A stretch of 64,000 bases of DNA from Nostoc sp. TCL240-02. Lineage in GTDB: Bacteria; Cyanobacteriota; Cyanobacteriia; Cyanobacteriales; Nostocaceae. The stretch lies in NCBI RefSeq assembly GCF_013343235.1, contig NZ_CP040094.1:6877001-6941000 (forward strand), written 5' to 3'. The translations under genes were made by a program, and so were the position numbers. Within the stretch, counting starts at the first letter, position 1. Each line of letters starts with the position of its first letter. The notes beneath the pieces are model-generated. The model was not told where the DNA came from. It ran no database searches and worked only from the letters and a program-made list of their open reading frames with translations. Below are positions 1 to 8,798 of the stretch, piece by piece.

Positions 1-413
1 TTAACCGTCGTGCGAGTAAGACACCTACTCCAGAAGCAACAGTTGAGCCATCTCCGAGTTTGCCACCCACGCTACCAGAGATTATTGAGCCTCCAGCACC
101 AGAAATAATTACGCCAACACCAGAACCACAGCCAGAGGTAATGCCAACTCCTGAATCAACGCCGTTACCGGAAAAAGTTGCGCCTCAGACAACAAAATCT
201 AGATTTGGCGGATTTTTTAAGCGTCGAACGAGCAAGACACCTACTCCACAAGTAACAGTTGCGCCATCTCCGAGTTTGCCACCCACGCTGCCGGAGATTA
301 TCGAGTCTCCAATACCAGAAACAATTACGCCAACTCCAGAATCAACGCCGTTAACTAAAATAAGCGCTCCCGAAGCAGAGAAACTAGAATCAACTAAAGA
401 CACTCAACTGTAA
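1..413 (+). CDS. C-terminal part of a Pro/Thr-rich repeat protein (5' end outside window)
   Basis: The frame is open from base 3 with no start needed, so this is the 3' end of a longer gene. The protein is dominated by Pro, Thr, Glu and Ser (PTPE, PSPSLPPTLPEII) and holds two imperfect copies of a unit with a period of 216 bp (72 codons); the copies begin near base 6 and base 222, each with an Arg-Arg-x-Ser-Lys-Thr-Pro-Thr-Pro stretch. A short basic-aromatic patch (RFGGFFKRR) precedes the second copy. No enzymatic domain is visible in this fragment. It looks like a flexible linker or surface tail, and the family cannot be named from this end alone. The last 24 bp overlap the 3' end of the convergent glutaminase gene. 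Confidence 0.6.
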   Translation, partial: NRRASKTPTPEATVEPSPSLPPTLPEIIEPPAPEIITPTPEPQPEVMPTPESTPLPEKVAPQTTKSRFGGFFKRRTSKTPTPQVTVAPSPSLPPTLPEIIESPIPETITPTPESTPLTKISAPEAEKLESTKDTQL

Positions 414-1325
414 ATTTTGAGATAAACCCTCAACAAATGCGATCGCACCTACAGGATTTCCTGTATCATCCAACCCAGGACTGTAGCAAGCGATCGCTCC
501 CTCACCTGGGACTATTGCGACGAGTCCACCACCAATCCCTGATTTCATCGGTAAACCAATTCTGACTGCAAACTCGGCAGAAGCTTCATAAAGTCCACAA
601 ATTGACATCACTGCATTGACAATTCGGCGGTTTTGTGAGTTTGCCAAGCTATTTTCACAAGCTAGGATTTTTCCTAACAGGGCTAAATCTTCAACTCGCC
701 CCGAAATGCAGCATATTTGATTATAAGTGTCAAGTGCTGTTTCAAGATTTTCTAAATGACCTGTTTCGGCAAGATAGTGTGCGATGGCTTCATTGGCTGT
801 TGAACGTGTTAATCGCACTGAAGCCAGCATCACTTCATCTAACCTTAGTTGACAACCTGCTAATTGGTTGAGCCATTGACAAAATAAAAGAGTGCGTTGA
901 GTAGCATCCTTTCCTGGTAACTTATCAGCGAGGGTAATTGCCCCACTATTAATCATAGGGTTGCGGGGACGGCCGCGATCGCTAACTAATTGTTCTAAAG
1001 AATTGAAGGGTGCATCCGATGGTTCCACCCCAACCCAGCCAAAAACTGTTTCTGCGCCAAAATTTTCCAGCAGATAAAGTAAAGAAAATGTCTTAATAAC
1101 GCTCATTAGTGGGAAGACACAAGCGGTATCCCCGAAGCTGATATTTTTCCCCGATTTACAGCAGATGTGAACTGCAAACCAACCAGGATAAGCTTTAGCT
1201 AGTTGCGGAATGCGATCGATAACTCGTCCCTGTTTAGCCAGAATTTTAGCTTGTTCTACCCAAGCTGATAACTCCGTGGTAGTTAATTTTTCAAATCCTT
1301 TCACAACAGATACACCCAGATTCAA
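390..1325 (-). CDS. glsA: Glutaminase A
   Basis: 311 aa, the usual length for bacterial glutaminase A, which hydrolyses glutamine to glutamate and ammonia in the cytosol. It has the serine-beta-lactamase-like signature of the family: the S-x-x-K motif in PLMSVIKTF (about residue 75), the NPMINSGAI segment near residue 122, and KSGIGGG near residue 260. The gene runs opposite to the Pro-rich protein and overlaps its end by 24 bp. It is divergent from the thioredoxin-NHL gene, and the short intergene holds a tandem AATTACG heptamer. Identification is by family motifs; no regulatory site was recognised. Confidence 0.9.
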   Translation of the reverse strand: MNLGVSVVKGFEKLTTTELSAWVEQAKILAKQGRVIDRIPQLAKAYPGWFAVHICCKSGKNISFGDTACVFPLMSVIKTFSLLYLLENFGAETVFGWVGVEPSDAPFNSLEQLVSDRGRPRNPMINSGAITLADKLPGKDATQRTLLFCQWLNQLAGCQLRLDEVMLASVRLTRSTANEAIAHYLAETGHLENLETALDTYNQICCISGRVEDLALLGKILACENSLANSQNRRIVNAVMSICGLYEASAEFAVRIGLPMKSGIGGGLVAIVPGEGAIACYSPGLDDTGNPVGAIAFVEGLSQNLQLSVFS

Positions 1326-1360
1326 TTATTAATTACGAATTACGAATTACGAATTACGAA
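1326..1360. repeat. Tandem AATTACG heptamer (STRR)
   Basis: About four head-to-tail copies of AATTACG fill the 40-bp gap between the divergent glsA and thioredoxin-NHL genes. This is the heptamer tandem-repeat type common in heterocystous cyanobacteria. It sits where the promoters of both genes should lie. Confidence 0.7.
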
Positions 1361-1365
1361 CTATT

Positions 1366-2895
1366 ATGCTTCCCCGTGTTAGAGCGCCAGAATTACCACA
1401 AAATTACTCTTGGCTCAATACCGATAAACCTTTGTCTCTTAAACAACTCAAGGGTAGAGTCATAATTTTAGACTTTTGGACATACTGCTGTATAAATTGT
1501 CTGCATATTCTGCCAAACCTGAAATATTTAGAAAATAAATATAAAGATAGTCTTACCGTTATTGGTGTCCATTCTGCCAAATTTGATAACGAAAAAGAAA
1601 CAGAAAATATTCGCCAAGCTATCCTGCGCTACGACGTTGAACACCCAGTTATAGTTGACAGCAATTTTCGACTTTGGGAAGAATATGCTGTACGTGCTTG
1701 GCCTACCTTAATAATTATTGATCCAGAAGGTTACGTGATTGGCCAGATTTCTGGTGAAGTAAACCGTGACACTTTAGACGAGTTGATTCAAAAGTTAATT
1801 CAGCAACACCAGGATAAAGGCACAATTAATTTTCAAGAACTTAGTTTGATATTAGAAAAACAGCACCAACCATTAATTACTCCCCTAGCTTTTCCTGGTA
1901 AAGTCTTAGCTACCCAAGCGGGTTTGTTCATCTCTGACTCTGGACATCATCGCCTGATTATGAGTAGCTTCGACGGCAAAATTCTGCATTTGATTGGTAC
2001 TGGGAAATCTGGCTTAACCGATGGTGCTTTTAATGAAGCGCAGTTTTTTGCACCACAAGGAATGGCTTATGATGCAGAAAATCAAATTCTTTATGTTGCT
2101 GATACAGAAAATCATACCCTGCGGCGAGTTGATTTTAAGCGTCAAGTAGTAGAAGCGATCGCAGGAACTGGAGAACAAAGCCGGAATATTCATCCTCATA
2201 GCGGTGCTGGTTTAGAAACTGCGCTAAATTCCCCTTGGGATTTAGTGAAAGTGGGAAATACCTTATTTATTACAATGGCTGGGCCGCATCAAATTTGGGA
2301 AATGGATTTAGAAACTAGCATGATTAAAACTTATGCTGGTACTGGTGTAGAAGCTTGCATTGATGGTTCACTTACTGAATCTGCCTTTGCTCAACCCAGT
2401 GGTATTAGCAGCGATGGAAAAGAATTATATATCGCTGACAGTGAAGTTAGTTCAATTCGTGGTGTGGGAATTGTAGAACCGTATCAAGTGCGAACCGTTT
2501 GCGGTAGTGGGGGTTTATTTGGTTTTGGTGATGTAGATGGACAGGGTGAAGATGTCCGTTTACAACATTGTTTAGGAGTGGAATTTGCTCAAAATTTTCT
2601 ATGGGTAGCAGATACCTACAATCACAAAATTAAATTAGTTAGTCTTAGTGGCAATTGTCAAACAGTTTTAGGAGATGGTACTGCTGGTTTACAAGATGGA
2701 CAAGGTAAGAATAGCCGATTTTTTGAACCTTCGGGATTGAGTGTTAACGGCTCATATTTATATATTGCTGATACCAATAATCATGCCATCCGTCGCGTAG
2801 ATTTGAATACTCGTGAGGTGACGACGCTAGAGTTTTTTGGCTTATGTGCGCCAGATGTTTGTATTCCGCCAAATGTAACCGCTACCGATTTTTAA
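1366..2895 (+). CDS. Thioredoxin-domain / NHL-repeat protein
   Basis: 509 aa with two parts. Residues 1-150 form a TlpA/AhpC-like thioredoxin fold (LKGRVIILDFWTYCCINC), with the redox pair Cys-Ile-Asn-Cys and a cis-Pro segment AWPTLIIID near residue 123. Residues 170-500 hold about six NHL-type beta-propeller blades, each with an (I/V)AD(T/S)xNHxIRRVD-like core. The architecture matches the NHLRC2-type family, whose exact biochemical role is not settled. No signal peptide is seen, so a cytosolic place is inferred. The ATG follows the AATTACG repeat. The gene has its own promoter region, shared divergently with glsA. Confidence 0.85.
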   Translation: MLPRVRAPELPQNYSWLNTDKPLSLKQLKGRVIILDFWTYCCINCLHILPNLKYLENKYKDSLTVIGVHSAKFDNEKETENIRQAILRYDVEHPVIVDSNFRLWEEYAVRAWPTLIIIDPEGYVIGQISGEVNRDTLDELIQKLIQQHQDKGTINFQELSLILEKQHQPLITPLAFPGKVLATQAGLFISDSGHHRLIMSSFDGKILHLIGTGKSGLTDGAFNEAQFFAPQGMAYDAENQILYVADTENHTLRRVDFKRQVVEAIAGTGEQSRNIHPHSGAGLETALNSPWDLVKVGNTLFITMAGPHQIWEMDLETSMIKTYAGTGVEACIDGSLTESAFAQPSGISSDGKELYIADSEVSSIRGVGIVEPYQVRTVCGSGGLFGFGDVDGQGEDVRLQHCLGVEFAQNFLWVADTYNHKIKLVSLSGNCQTVLGDGTAGLQDGQGKNSRFFEPSGLSVNGSYLYIADTNNHAIRRVDLNTREVTTLEFFGLCAPDVCIPPNVTATDF

Positions 2896-3020
2896 CCTCA
2901 TGTAGAGATAAAATTTGCATCTAGTGCCTTTGGGCGAGATTTTAAATGGTAATTTTTTTAGCGATCGCTTAATTGGCTTCTAAGATTCTAAAATTAACTG
3001 TGAGTTACAGTAAATATATT

Positions 3021-4061
3021 ATGCAATTAGTAATTTTTGATGTTGATGGTACACTAATAAATACCTGCAAAATTGATGAAAATTGTTTTGTACGCGCTCT
3101 TGCATTAGAATTTGGTATTTTTGGTATAAATACAAATTGGGCTGAATACGCATACACGACGGATTCTGGAATTACTCAGCAAATTTTCCAAGAAAAATTA
3201 GAACGTCTTCCTTTAAATGAAGAGCTAGTCAGACTCAAAGCACGTTTTGTTAGTCTACTTCAGGAAGCTTTTATTAACAACCAAGATTTATTCAGTGAAA
3301 TTCCTGGTGCGGCAAATATATTAGCTAAATTACAGATAAACCCTAATTGGGCTGTTGCGATCGCAACTGGTGGTTGGCGTGAATCTGCTAAATTAAAACT
3401 TCAAAAGGCTAATTTAGAAATAGAAGGTATCCCCTTAGCTTCAGCTAATGATGCACTTTCACGAGAAAATATTATAAAAACATCTATTATAAAAGCAGAG
3501 AATTTTTATCAAGTTGAAAAATTTCAGAAAGTTGTTTTTGTCGGTGATTGGGTTTGGGATGTAAAAGCAGCCTATGACTTGAGTATTGCTTTTATTGGAA
3601 TAGGCGATAAAAAATTAATAAGTGTAGGTGCTACAAAAGTAATTAAAGACTTTACAAATTTAGAGGATTTTCTGAAAATATTAGAAGATGCAGCAATTCC
3701 TAGATTATCTATGAACACCATTCTCCACATTACCAAACGCCAACAATGGGAACAAGCAAAAAATCTCGGTACATATCGCGCTGATTCGTTAGAGAGTGAA
3801 GGTTTTATACATTGTTCACAATCAACGCAAATACTCAAAGTTGCAAAGAGATTTTTTAATAATCAAAAAGAATTAGTACTACTTTTTATTGATTCTGAGA
3901 AAGTACAAGCTGAAATTCGTTATGAAGAGGCTGAAATTGGCGAATTATTTCCTCACATTTATGGTGAGTTAAATATTGATGCTGTGTATCAGGTGGTTGA
4001 TTTTGAAGCTGGGGAAAATGGTTTGTTTGAGTTGCCGCAAGAAGTTATAGATTTAGGATAA
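3021..4061 (+). CDS. HAD-family hydrolase fused to a DUF952 domain
   Basis: 346 aa from the ATG at 3021; an upstream TTG at 2973 would add 16 residues that do not belong to the fold. Residues 1-220 are a HAD phosphatase: motif I FDVDGTL, a Thr-Gly segment (ATGGWRES) for motif II, and GDWVWDVKAA for motif IV. Residues 231-346, starting at ILHITKRQQW and including EGFIHCSQ and FPHIYGELN, are a complete DUF952 domain, normally a free-standing protein of about 110 aa. The fusion is uninterrupted, and the linker at residues 215-230 is charged. Neither substrate is known. The genes on each side run in the same direction but with wide gaps, so no operon is evident. Confidence 0.8.
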   Translation: MQLVIFDVDGTLINTCKIDENCFVRALALEFGIFGINTNWAEYAYTTDSGITQQIFQEKLERLPLNEELVRLKARFVSLLQEAFINNQDLFSEIPGAANILAKLQINPNWAVAIATGGWRESAKLKLQKANLEIEGIPLASANDALSRENIIKTSIIKAENFYQVEKFQKVVFVGDWVWDVKAAYDLSIAFIGIGDKKLISVGATKVIKDFTNLEDFLKILEDAAIPRLSMNTILHITKRQQWEQAKNLGTYRADSLESEGFIHCSQSTQILKVAKRFFNNQKELVLLFIDSEKVQAEIRYEEAEIGELFPHIYGELNIDAVYQVVDFEAGENGLFELPQEVIDLG

Positions 4062-4358
4062 CGAACCGCAGAGGCGCAAAGAACACGGAGGAGAGATCAA
4101 GAGAATTTAACGTTTGTGGAAATGGCACGAACCACAGGAACAAGTTCAGCACTTAGATTCGACAATGCTTAAGAGAACAAACATAAGATAGCTAGGGTGA
4201 ATAGAATTTACCCCTATACAAACAAAATTTAAGTCCAAATTAAGGTTTTGAAACCCACCTCTGTCGATTTTGCTTGTGTAGACTAGGTTTCTAACCACCC
4301 AAATAAAGAGATTCCGCGCTTTACTTAAAGAATGGGGAATTAATAATCTAGAGTAATT
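4062..4358. other. Intergenic region with a dispersed-repeat copy
   Basis: No gene is seen. Bases 4250-4305 are, in inverse orientation, a relative of the sequence at 16275-16330: both carry GGTTAGAAACC and GTCTACACA cores. A short 'gcagaggcgcaaagaacacgg' type boilerplate repeat lies near 4067. The GTG start of the next gene follows an AT-rich stretch. Confidence 0.4.
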
Positions 4359-5372
4359 GTGACCGAATTTAATTTACAAATCCAAGAAAATAGCGATCGC
4401 TTGTCTTCTCATATAGAGGATGCAGCACCTAGCTTACTTCCCTCCAGTAATACGATACACTGCACCGACACTAAAGGCGATCGCATTGACCGTTTCCTTT
4501 CCCAAGAATTACCAGATTTATCCCGTTCGCGCATCCAACAGTTAATCGAACAGGGTAATGTTCAACTTAATGATAAAGTTTGCACTTCTAAGAAAATCAA
4601 TGTCAAGCTAGGCGATCGCATCACTCTGGAAATACCAGAAGCACAACCCCTAGAACTGCTAGCAGAAGATATCCCTTTAGATATCCTCTACGAAGATGAC
4701 CAATTACTTATTCTCAACAAACCCGCAGGCTTAGTTGTCCATCCCGCACCCGGTCATCCAGATGGTACACTGGTAAACGCTTTATTGGCTCACTGTCCCA
4801 ATTTACCAGGAATTGGCGGAGTCCAACGTCCAGGAATTGTGCATCGATTAGATAAGGATACAACAGGAGCGATCGCGATCGCAAAAACAGAAGTTGCCCA
4901 TCATCACCTACAAGCTCAACTCAAAGCTAAAACCGCACGCAGAGAATACTTGGGTGTGGTTTACGGTGCGCCAAAAGTCGAAAATGGCACAATTGACTTA
5001 CCCATTGGTCGCCATCCACAAGACCGCAAGAAAATGGCTATTATGCCTATTGAACAAGGCGGACGATCTGCCGTCACTCATTGGCAAGTACTAGAACGCC
5101 TTGGCAACTATACATTAATCCGCTTCCAACTAGAAACTGGACGCACCCATCAAATCCGCGTCCATAGCGCCAAAATGGGTCATCCCATTGTCGGCGACCC
5201 AGTTTATAGTTCTGGTCATTCAGTGGGTGTAAATTTGTCCGGTCAAGCACTCCACGCTTGGCGACTAAGATTGCAGCATCCCATCTCTGGCGAGATGATT
5301 GAGGTGACAGCTACCCCTCCCACACAATTTACAAAACTTTTGGAGATGTTAAAAAGACGAATTGCACTTTAA
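4359..5372 (+). CDS. RluA/RluD-family 23S rRNA pseudouridine synthase
   Basis: 337 aa from a GTG start. An N-terminal S4 RNA-binding domain covers residues 35-100 (DRIDRFLSQELPDLSRSRIQQLIEQG). The catalytic domain has LNKPAGLVVHP near residue 120 and the invariant Asp in HRLDKDTTG near residue 160, followed by the GRTHQIRVH motif near residue 262. Length and domain order fit RluD-type enzymes, which isomerise uridines in 23S rRNA, but the exact target base cannot be read from sequence. A 30-bp stretch inside the gene (4630-4659) is repeated exactly just after its end (5401-5430). Confidence 0.88.
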   Translation: MTEFNLQIQENSDRLSSHIEDAAPSLLPSSNTIHCTDTKGDRIDRFLSQELPDLSRSRIQQLIEQGNVQLNDKVCTSKKINVKLGDRITLEIPEAQPLELLAEDIPLDILYEDDQLLILNKPAGLVVHPAPGHPDGTLVNALLAHCPNLPGIGGVQRPGIVHRLDKDTTGAIAIAKTEVAHHHLQAQLKAKTARREYLGVVYGAPKVENGTIDLPIGRHPQDRKKMAIMPIEQGGRSAVTHWQVLERLGNYTLIRFQLETGRTHQIRVHSAKMGHPIVGDPVYSSGHSVGVNLSGQALHAWRLRLQHPISGEMIEVTATPPTQFTKLLEMLKRRIAL

Positions 5373-5400
5373 CGTTGTTTTATTCAAAGGCGATCGCAGC

Positions 5401-5430
5401 AAATACCAGAAGCACAACCCCTAGAACTGC
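5401..5430 (+). repeat. 30-bp exact copy of an internal part of the upstream pseudouridine synthase gene
   Basis: Bases 5401-5430 are identical to 4630-4659 inside the coding sequence. The copy lies 29 bp after the stop codon, next to a HIP1 octamer at its left side, and has no reading frame of its own. Confidence 0.85.
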
Positions 5431-5489
5431 CTCTTGTAGGAGATTTCGCGCTCACCTCGGTATTTGATGCCAGGGTTTTTGGTTGTAAA

Positions 5490-5522
5490 GTGCGATCGCG
5501 TAGCTCACCGTAGCGATCGCAC
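5490..5522. repeat. Hairpin with HIP1 arms
   Basis: GTGCGATCGC at 5490-5499 and its reverse complement GCGATCGCAC at 5513-5522 flank a 13-bp loop. It lies between the convergent pseudouridine synthase and kinase-like genes and could act as a transcript end, but there is no T tract directly after it. The sequence class (HIP1 joined by a short GTAGC spacer) recurs near 31986. Confidence 0.6.
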
Positions 5523-5592
5523 TCAAGTATTTAACTAAAAATTTTTCTTAGAGAAAAACAACCTTTTAACAAAGTGCAATTACCTTAATTGC

Positions 5593-6726
5593 TCACTCAT
5601 GTCCGTTATGAATTTCAGCACAAGTCAGAAACTCAGCCTCTTTGAGCAGTAGCTGTAGTTCTGCGTGACGAAGTTTCGTGTCCTTCTTCTTATTTTCCCA
5701 CATATCAGAAAAGAAGTCTTGCATCAGCGCAATGATGCTGCGGTATTTGACGATGCTGGCAACATAGAACTCGTCTAACTTCATGTCTCCATCAGAATGT
5801 ATCTGCTCGATGTTGTCGAGTAATATAGACCTCATCTCATAAGGTTTTAAGCCTTCTTTTATGCCATATTTTTCCATCATCCTGCGTTTATCGTTCTCCG
5901 AACATAAATCATAAGGCGCTCGAATTAGGTGACTAAGATTCCGCAGGATTTCACCATAGTCGTAAAATGTGTTCTGCTTAAAGAAAGACTCTTCATCTTT
6001 CGTTAACGTAAAACTCTTGTCAAGTACCAAACCAAAATCGGTCAAATATATTTGCTCGCCGTCGCTAAGGATGTTGCGAAAATGTGCGTCGAAGTGGATG
6101 ATTCCCTGCGCCCTCAAAAAAGTAATCGTCGTGCGTAATTCATCCAGAGGTTTTTGAAGTTTGTTAGGGTTTAAGAGCAGCCATGTTTCCAGAATATACG
6201 GTATGTACTCTAGAAACAGAACTAACTCATACTTGGCATTCGCTCTGTCTAACATATAATTCCCGGCGTTCGCACTATTGCCCCAGTACTCCACATAAGC
6301 CTTTAGACGCGACCTATCCATATCCGCACGTCGCCCCTCCAAGGGAATAATCCGATAATGGTACATCAGTGGAAAGCTGGCAATTGCCCCATCCAATACC
6401 CAGTTGGTAGTCTTGATATGGGTAACAAGTTCTCGAAAGACACCAAAACCAGTGGAACCAAAGCCGTAATTGCAGTAAGTTGGCAGATCGTAGAGGTTTC
6501 TGGTGGAGAACAGGTTATCAAATTCGATGTTTGTAACCGGAACACGTTTCACAAAAACCTTGGATTCTCCAAGGACGATGGTGTGATTCATTCCCCAACC
6601 TGTGCTTGAGTCATTCGTCTCACTACTCTCAAACAGAGAACGCAATTGTTCATTATCCAACTGAGCAATTTGTGAACTGAGCTTGAAGTATCTCTTCCTT
6701 CTAATTTCTATACGATCCTTAGCCAT
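5593..6726 (-). CDS. Protein-kinase-fold protein, unknown substrate
   Basis: 377 aa from the ATG at 6726, which has a GGAG four bases upstream; a GTG at 6735 overlaps that ribosome site and is less likely. Kinase-like elements are visible: a beta-3 lysine in KVFVKRVP near residue 60, a catalytic loop IIHFDAHFRNIL near residue 211 (His-x-Asp and Asn), and the metal motif LTDFGLVLD near residue 230. The long insert between the beta-3 Lys and the catalytic loop, and the lack of a classical APE segment, point to an aminoglycoside-phosphotransferase-like or atypical kinase rather than a Hanks Ser/Thr kinase. No transmembrane segment or partner domain is seen. It neighbours the phycobilisome linker gene but is separated by 312 bp. 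Confidence 0.6.
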   Translation of the reverse strand: MAKDRIEIRRKRYFKLSSQIAQLDNEQLRSLFESSETNDSSTGWGMNHTIVLGESKVFVKRVPVTNIEFDNLFSTRNLYDLPTYCNYGFGSTGFGVFRELVTHIKTTNWVLDGAIASFPLMYHYRIIPLEGRRADMDRSRLKAYVEYWGNSANAGNYMLDRANAKYELVLFLEYIPYILETWLLLNPNKLQKPLDELRTTITFLRAQGIIHFDAHFRNILSDGEQIYLTDFGLVLDKSFTLTKDEESFFKQNTFYDYGEILRNLSHLIRAPYDLCSENDKRRMMEKYGIKEGLKPYEMRSILLDNIEQIHSDGDMKLDEFYVASIVKYRSIIALMQDFFSDMWENKKKDTKLRHAELQLLLKEAEFLTCAEIHNGHE

Positions 6727-7037
6727 TTTCTCCACTCAGCCACAGCATGAGAAACCCTTGGTGCTATTTGATTTTACTCAAATTGAAATTTACCTACTTT
6801 TAAATCTACTAAGCTACGACTAGGCAAGGAAGTTAGGCAAAGCATCTAAAGTCACAGTGAAATACTTTTCAAATAACTTCTAAACCGTGCATCTAAACAA
6901 GCGATTAGCGTGCATTAGACATGGGATAGAGTCTGTTTCACTAGTTATACCTAAATGAAACTCCTACATAACCCAAGACTTATGCACGCTATAAAAAGAT
7001 CAAAGCGATGTACTAGACAACCGCAGACCAAAAATTG
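6727..7037. other. Intergenic region, nothing recognised
   Basis: About 310 bp between two minus-strand genes. I see no gene, hairpin with T tract or repeat; it should hold the promoter of the kinase-like gene. Confidence 0.4.
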
Positions 7038-7805
7038 TTACTTAATTCCAGCTAACTGGCGATAAGGTACAGACTTTTCGATATCAATGTTGAATGACGA
7101 GATTCTTTGTGGTGTATTGCCACTTGCATTGACACTTTGTGCCATATTCAAGAATAGAGCCGGATCGCCAGCTTTTGGCTTTTGCTCTTGTGGAAGGAAT
7201 CTGCGTACTTCGACCTGCCAAATGATTTGGGGGAAACCCAATTTAGCACGGTGGTAATCTTCGTATCGCGGAGACTTGATGTTAAATGGCAACTCACCAG
7301 CAGATTGAGATGGCAATATCCGACGGCGCTGATAGGGCACTGTGGAATATCCAAAATTGCTCAGGTACTCTTCAGTGTTGAGAACTTCATCAACAAAGCC
7401 TACAATACCCTTGGTAGCGACCACAATTGACCAGGCGATTTTTTCGCGCTCGTTGTATGGGTCGCGTCCTAGAACGCGCTGAATTACTTGCTCAACAAAG
7501 CGATAATTATTGTTGAGGTCGTAAAAGCTTTTCTTAAAGGTATTAGAAAGCACTAATCCACGAACAAAGTCTCGTACTGTAATTTGTCCATTACGGAGTT
7601 GGGACTCTAAATATGTTTCCCGATCGGCAGCAAAAGCATAAAAGAAAAGTTGACGATATGCTGCTTCGATCAGATCGCCTAAATCTGATGGAGACAGGAT
7701 GTTGTCTGTAGTAAAAATCCTGGGCTGTTCATCACCCGGTACTTCATATCCAGCGACACGCTGGTTTTGACTTGAAGGTTCATACTCTAACAGAGGAATT
7801 GCCAT
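7038..7805 (-). CDS. cpcG: Phycobilisome rod-core linker, CpcG type
   Basis: 255 aa. It begins with the characteristic [17 protein letters not shown] of CpcG linkers and has a full PBS-linker domain at residues 20-150 ([32 protein letters not shown] without break, then [15 protein letters not shown]). The C-terminus (residues 215-255) is soluble, so it is not the membrane-anchored CpcL variant. The protein fixes peripheral rods to the allophycocyanin core. Placed 2.5 kb from cpeBA, it may serve phycoerythrin-containing rods; this is inference. A 447-bp upstream region separates it from the next minus-strand gene, so it probably has its own promoter. Confidence 0.9.
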   Translation of the reverse strand: MAIPLLEYEPSSQNQRVAGYEVPGDEQPRIFTTDNILSPSDLGDLIEAAYRQLFFYAFAADRETYLESQLRNGQITVRDFVRGLVLSNTFKKSFYDLNNNYRFVEQVIQRVLGRDPYNEREKIAWSIVVATKGIVGFVDEVLNTEEYLSNFGYSTVPYQRRRILPSQSAGELPFNIKSPRYEDYHRAKLGFPQIIWQVEVRRFLPQEQKPKAGDPALFLNMAQSVNASGNTPQRISSFNIDIEKSVPYRQLAGIK

Positions 7806-8252
7806 TCTAAAGCCTCCATGTTCTTAATTAAAGTTAACAACTTTAAATCACATATTAAGGGAGTAGTTGTATCAGAACCTCAGATTCTGATAAAATTTCA
7901 CGAAACTTAACTAAGGGTGATTTTAAGTATTGGGTATGAAAAACGATTAGCACACTGGATTCAACCCATAGCTAATCAATAAAAAAAGTAGTGCAACTTC
8001 CAGCTTAATAGTTACTGTAAATGACTAAAAAATTTTATTCACATATTTCAGATTAGAAGATTGAGTTTCACTTTTTTTAACTGAAGCAATAAAATTTAAC
8101 ATTCAGCAAAAGAAATTAATGAAGGATTGGGAATTGGGCATTGGGCATTGGGCATTGGGCATTGGGCATTGGGCATTAGACAATAATTAATAGTTTTTTT
8201 TCCCGTGCCTCCCCTGCTCCCCCTGCCCTCTTTCCCCTTGCCCCCTGCCTCC
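7806..8252. other. Intergenic region with ATTGGGC heptamers and a pyrimidine-rich repeat
   Basis: 447 bp upstream of cpcG. Bases 8126-8178 hold about six tandem ATTGGGC heptamers, followed at 8195-8250 by a C/T-rich stretch related to the dispersed purine-rich repeat seen near 10.0, 21.0, 57.9 and 60.1 kb. The remaining AT-rich 250 bp next to the gene should carry the cpcG promoter, but no operator was recognised. Confidence 0.55.
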
Positions 8253-8798
8253 TCAACGACCTATCCAAAATTCCAGGGGATCTATGGTTGACTTACAGTA
8301 AGGCCAGCTACGTAAAGTTGCTTCCATTCCTTCTTCCCAGTCGGGTGGTTGTAATCCCAGTCCTAAACACAGATGAGATAGAATGTTAGCAAACTGCTGA
8401 TTGTGACCAAAGTCTCCTAGATGGGCATGGGCGTATTCGTGGACGACTACACCAAACCAGTCTTTAGGTGCAACTCGCCCGACATCTACCAAAATAGTAA
8501 TTGGATTTGTGAGAATATTGCACAGCCCGTCTATACCAAAAGATTGAGCTATGGGGACTGCAAAAATTTGGATGTGGCGACGCTCTTGTGGATGAAAACA
8601 CTCATGACAAACTTCTAAGTAAGCGTTGATCTGAGCGTTAACGGTATTAATATTTTCGCCAATCCAAGTGCAAATGGGGATGCGATCGCGCAGGTTATCG
8701 AACACATCCACCATCCCCGGCTCTAGGGCAAGTCTCTGCACCCGATGCAGATAATCTTGCCCACGAGTAAAAGCATCACTTTGCTTGAGATAATTCAC
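8253..8798 (-). CDS. Putative HEXXH zinc metallopeptidase-like protein
   Basis: 181 aa from the GTG at 8798, whose GTGA overlaps the TGA stop of the bilin lyase gene, indicating translational coupling; a TTG one codon upstream is the alternative. The central sequence VVVHEYAHAHLGDFGHN (about residue 122) contains a perfect HEXXH zinc motif inside a hydrophobic helix, as in gluzincin/metzincin folds; a later His or Glu ligand could be H132, H137 or a Glu near residue 158. No signal peptide is present. The family was not recognised. Being in one operon with a phycobiliprotein lyase suggests a role in phycobiliprotein maturation or turnover, but this is inference; it may be a non-proteolytic zinc protein. 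Confidence 0.55.
   Translation of the reverse strand: MNYLKQSDAFTRGQDYLHRVQRLALEPGMVDVFDNLRDRIPICTWIGENINTVNAQINAYLEVCHECFHPQERRHIQIFAVPIAQSFGIDGLCNILTNPITILVDVGRVAPKDWFGVVVHEYAHAHLGDFGHNQQFANILSHLCLGLGLQPPDWEEGMEATLRSWPYCKSTIDPLEFWIGR

Noticed and set aside
8102..8178. CRISPR-like regular repeats (ATTGGGC)
   Set aside because: Direct heptamers with no spacers; this is a tandem STRR, not a CRISPR array. No CRISPR array was seen anywhere.
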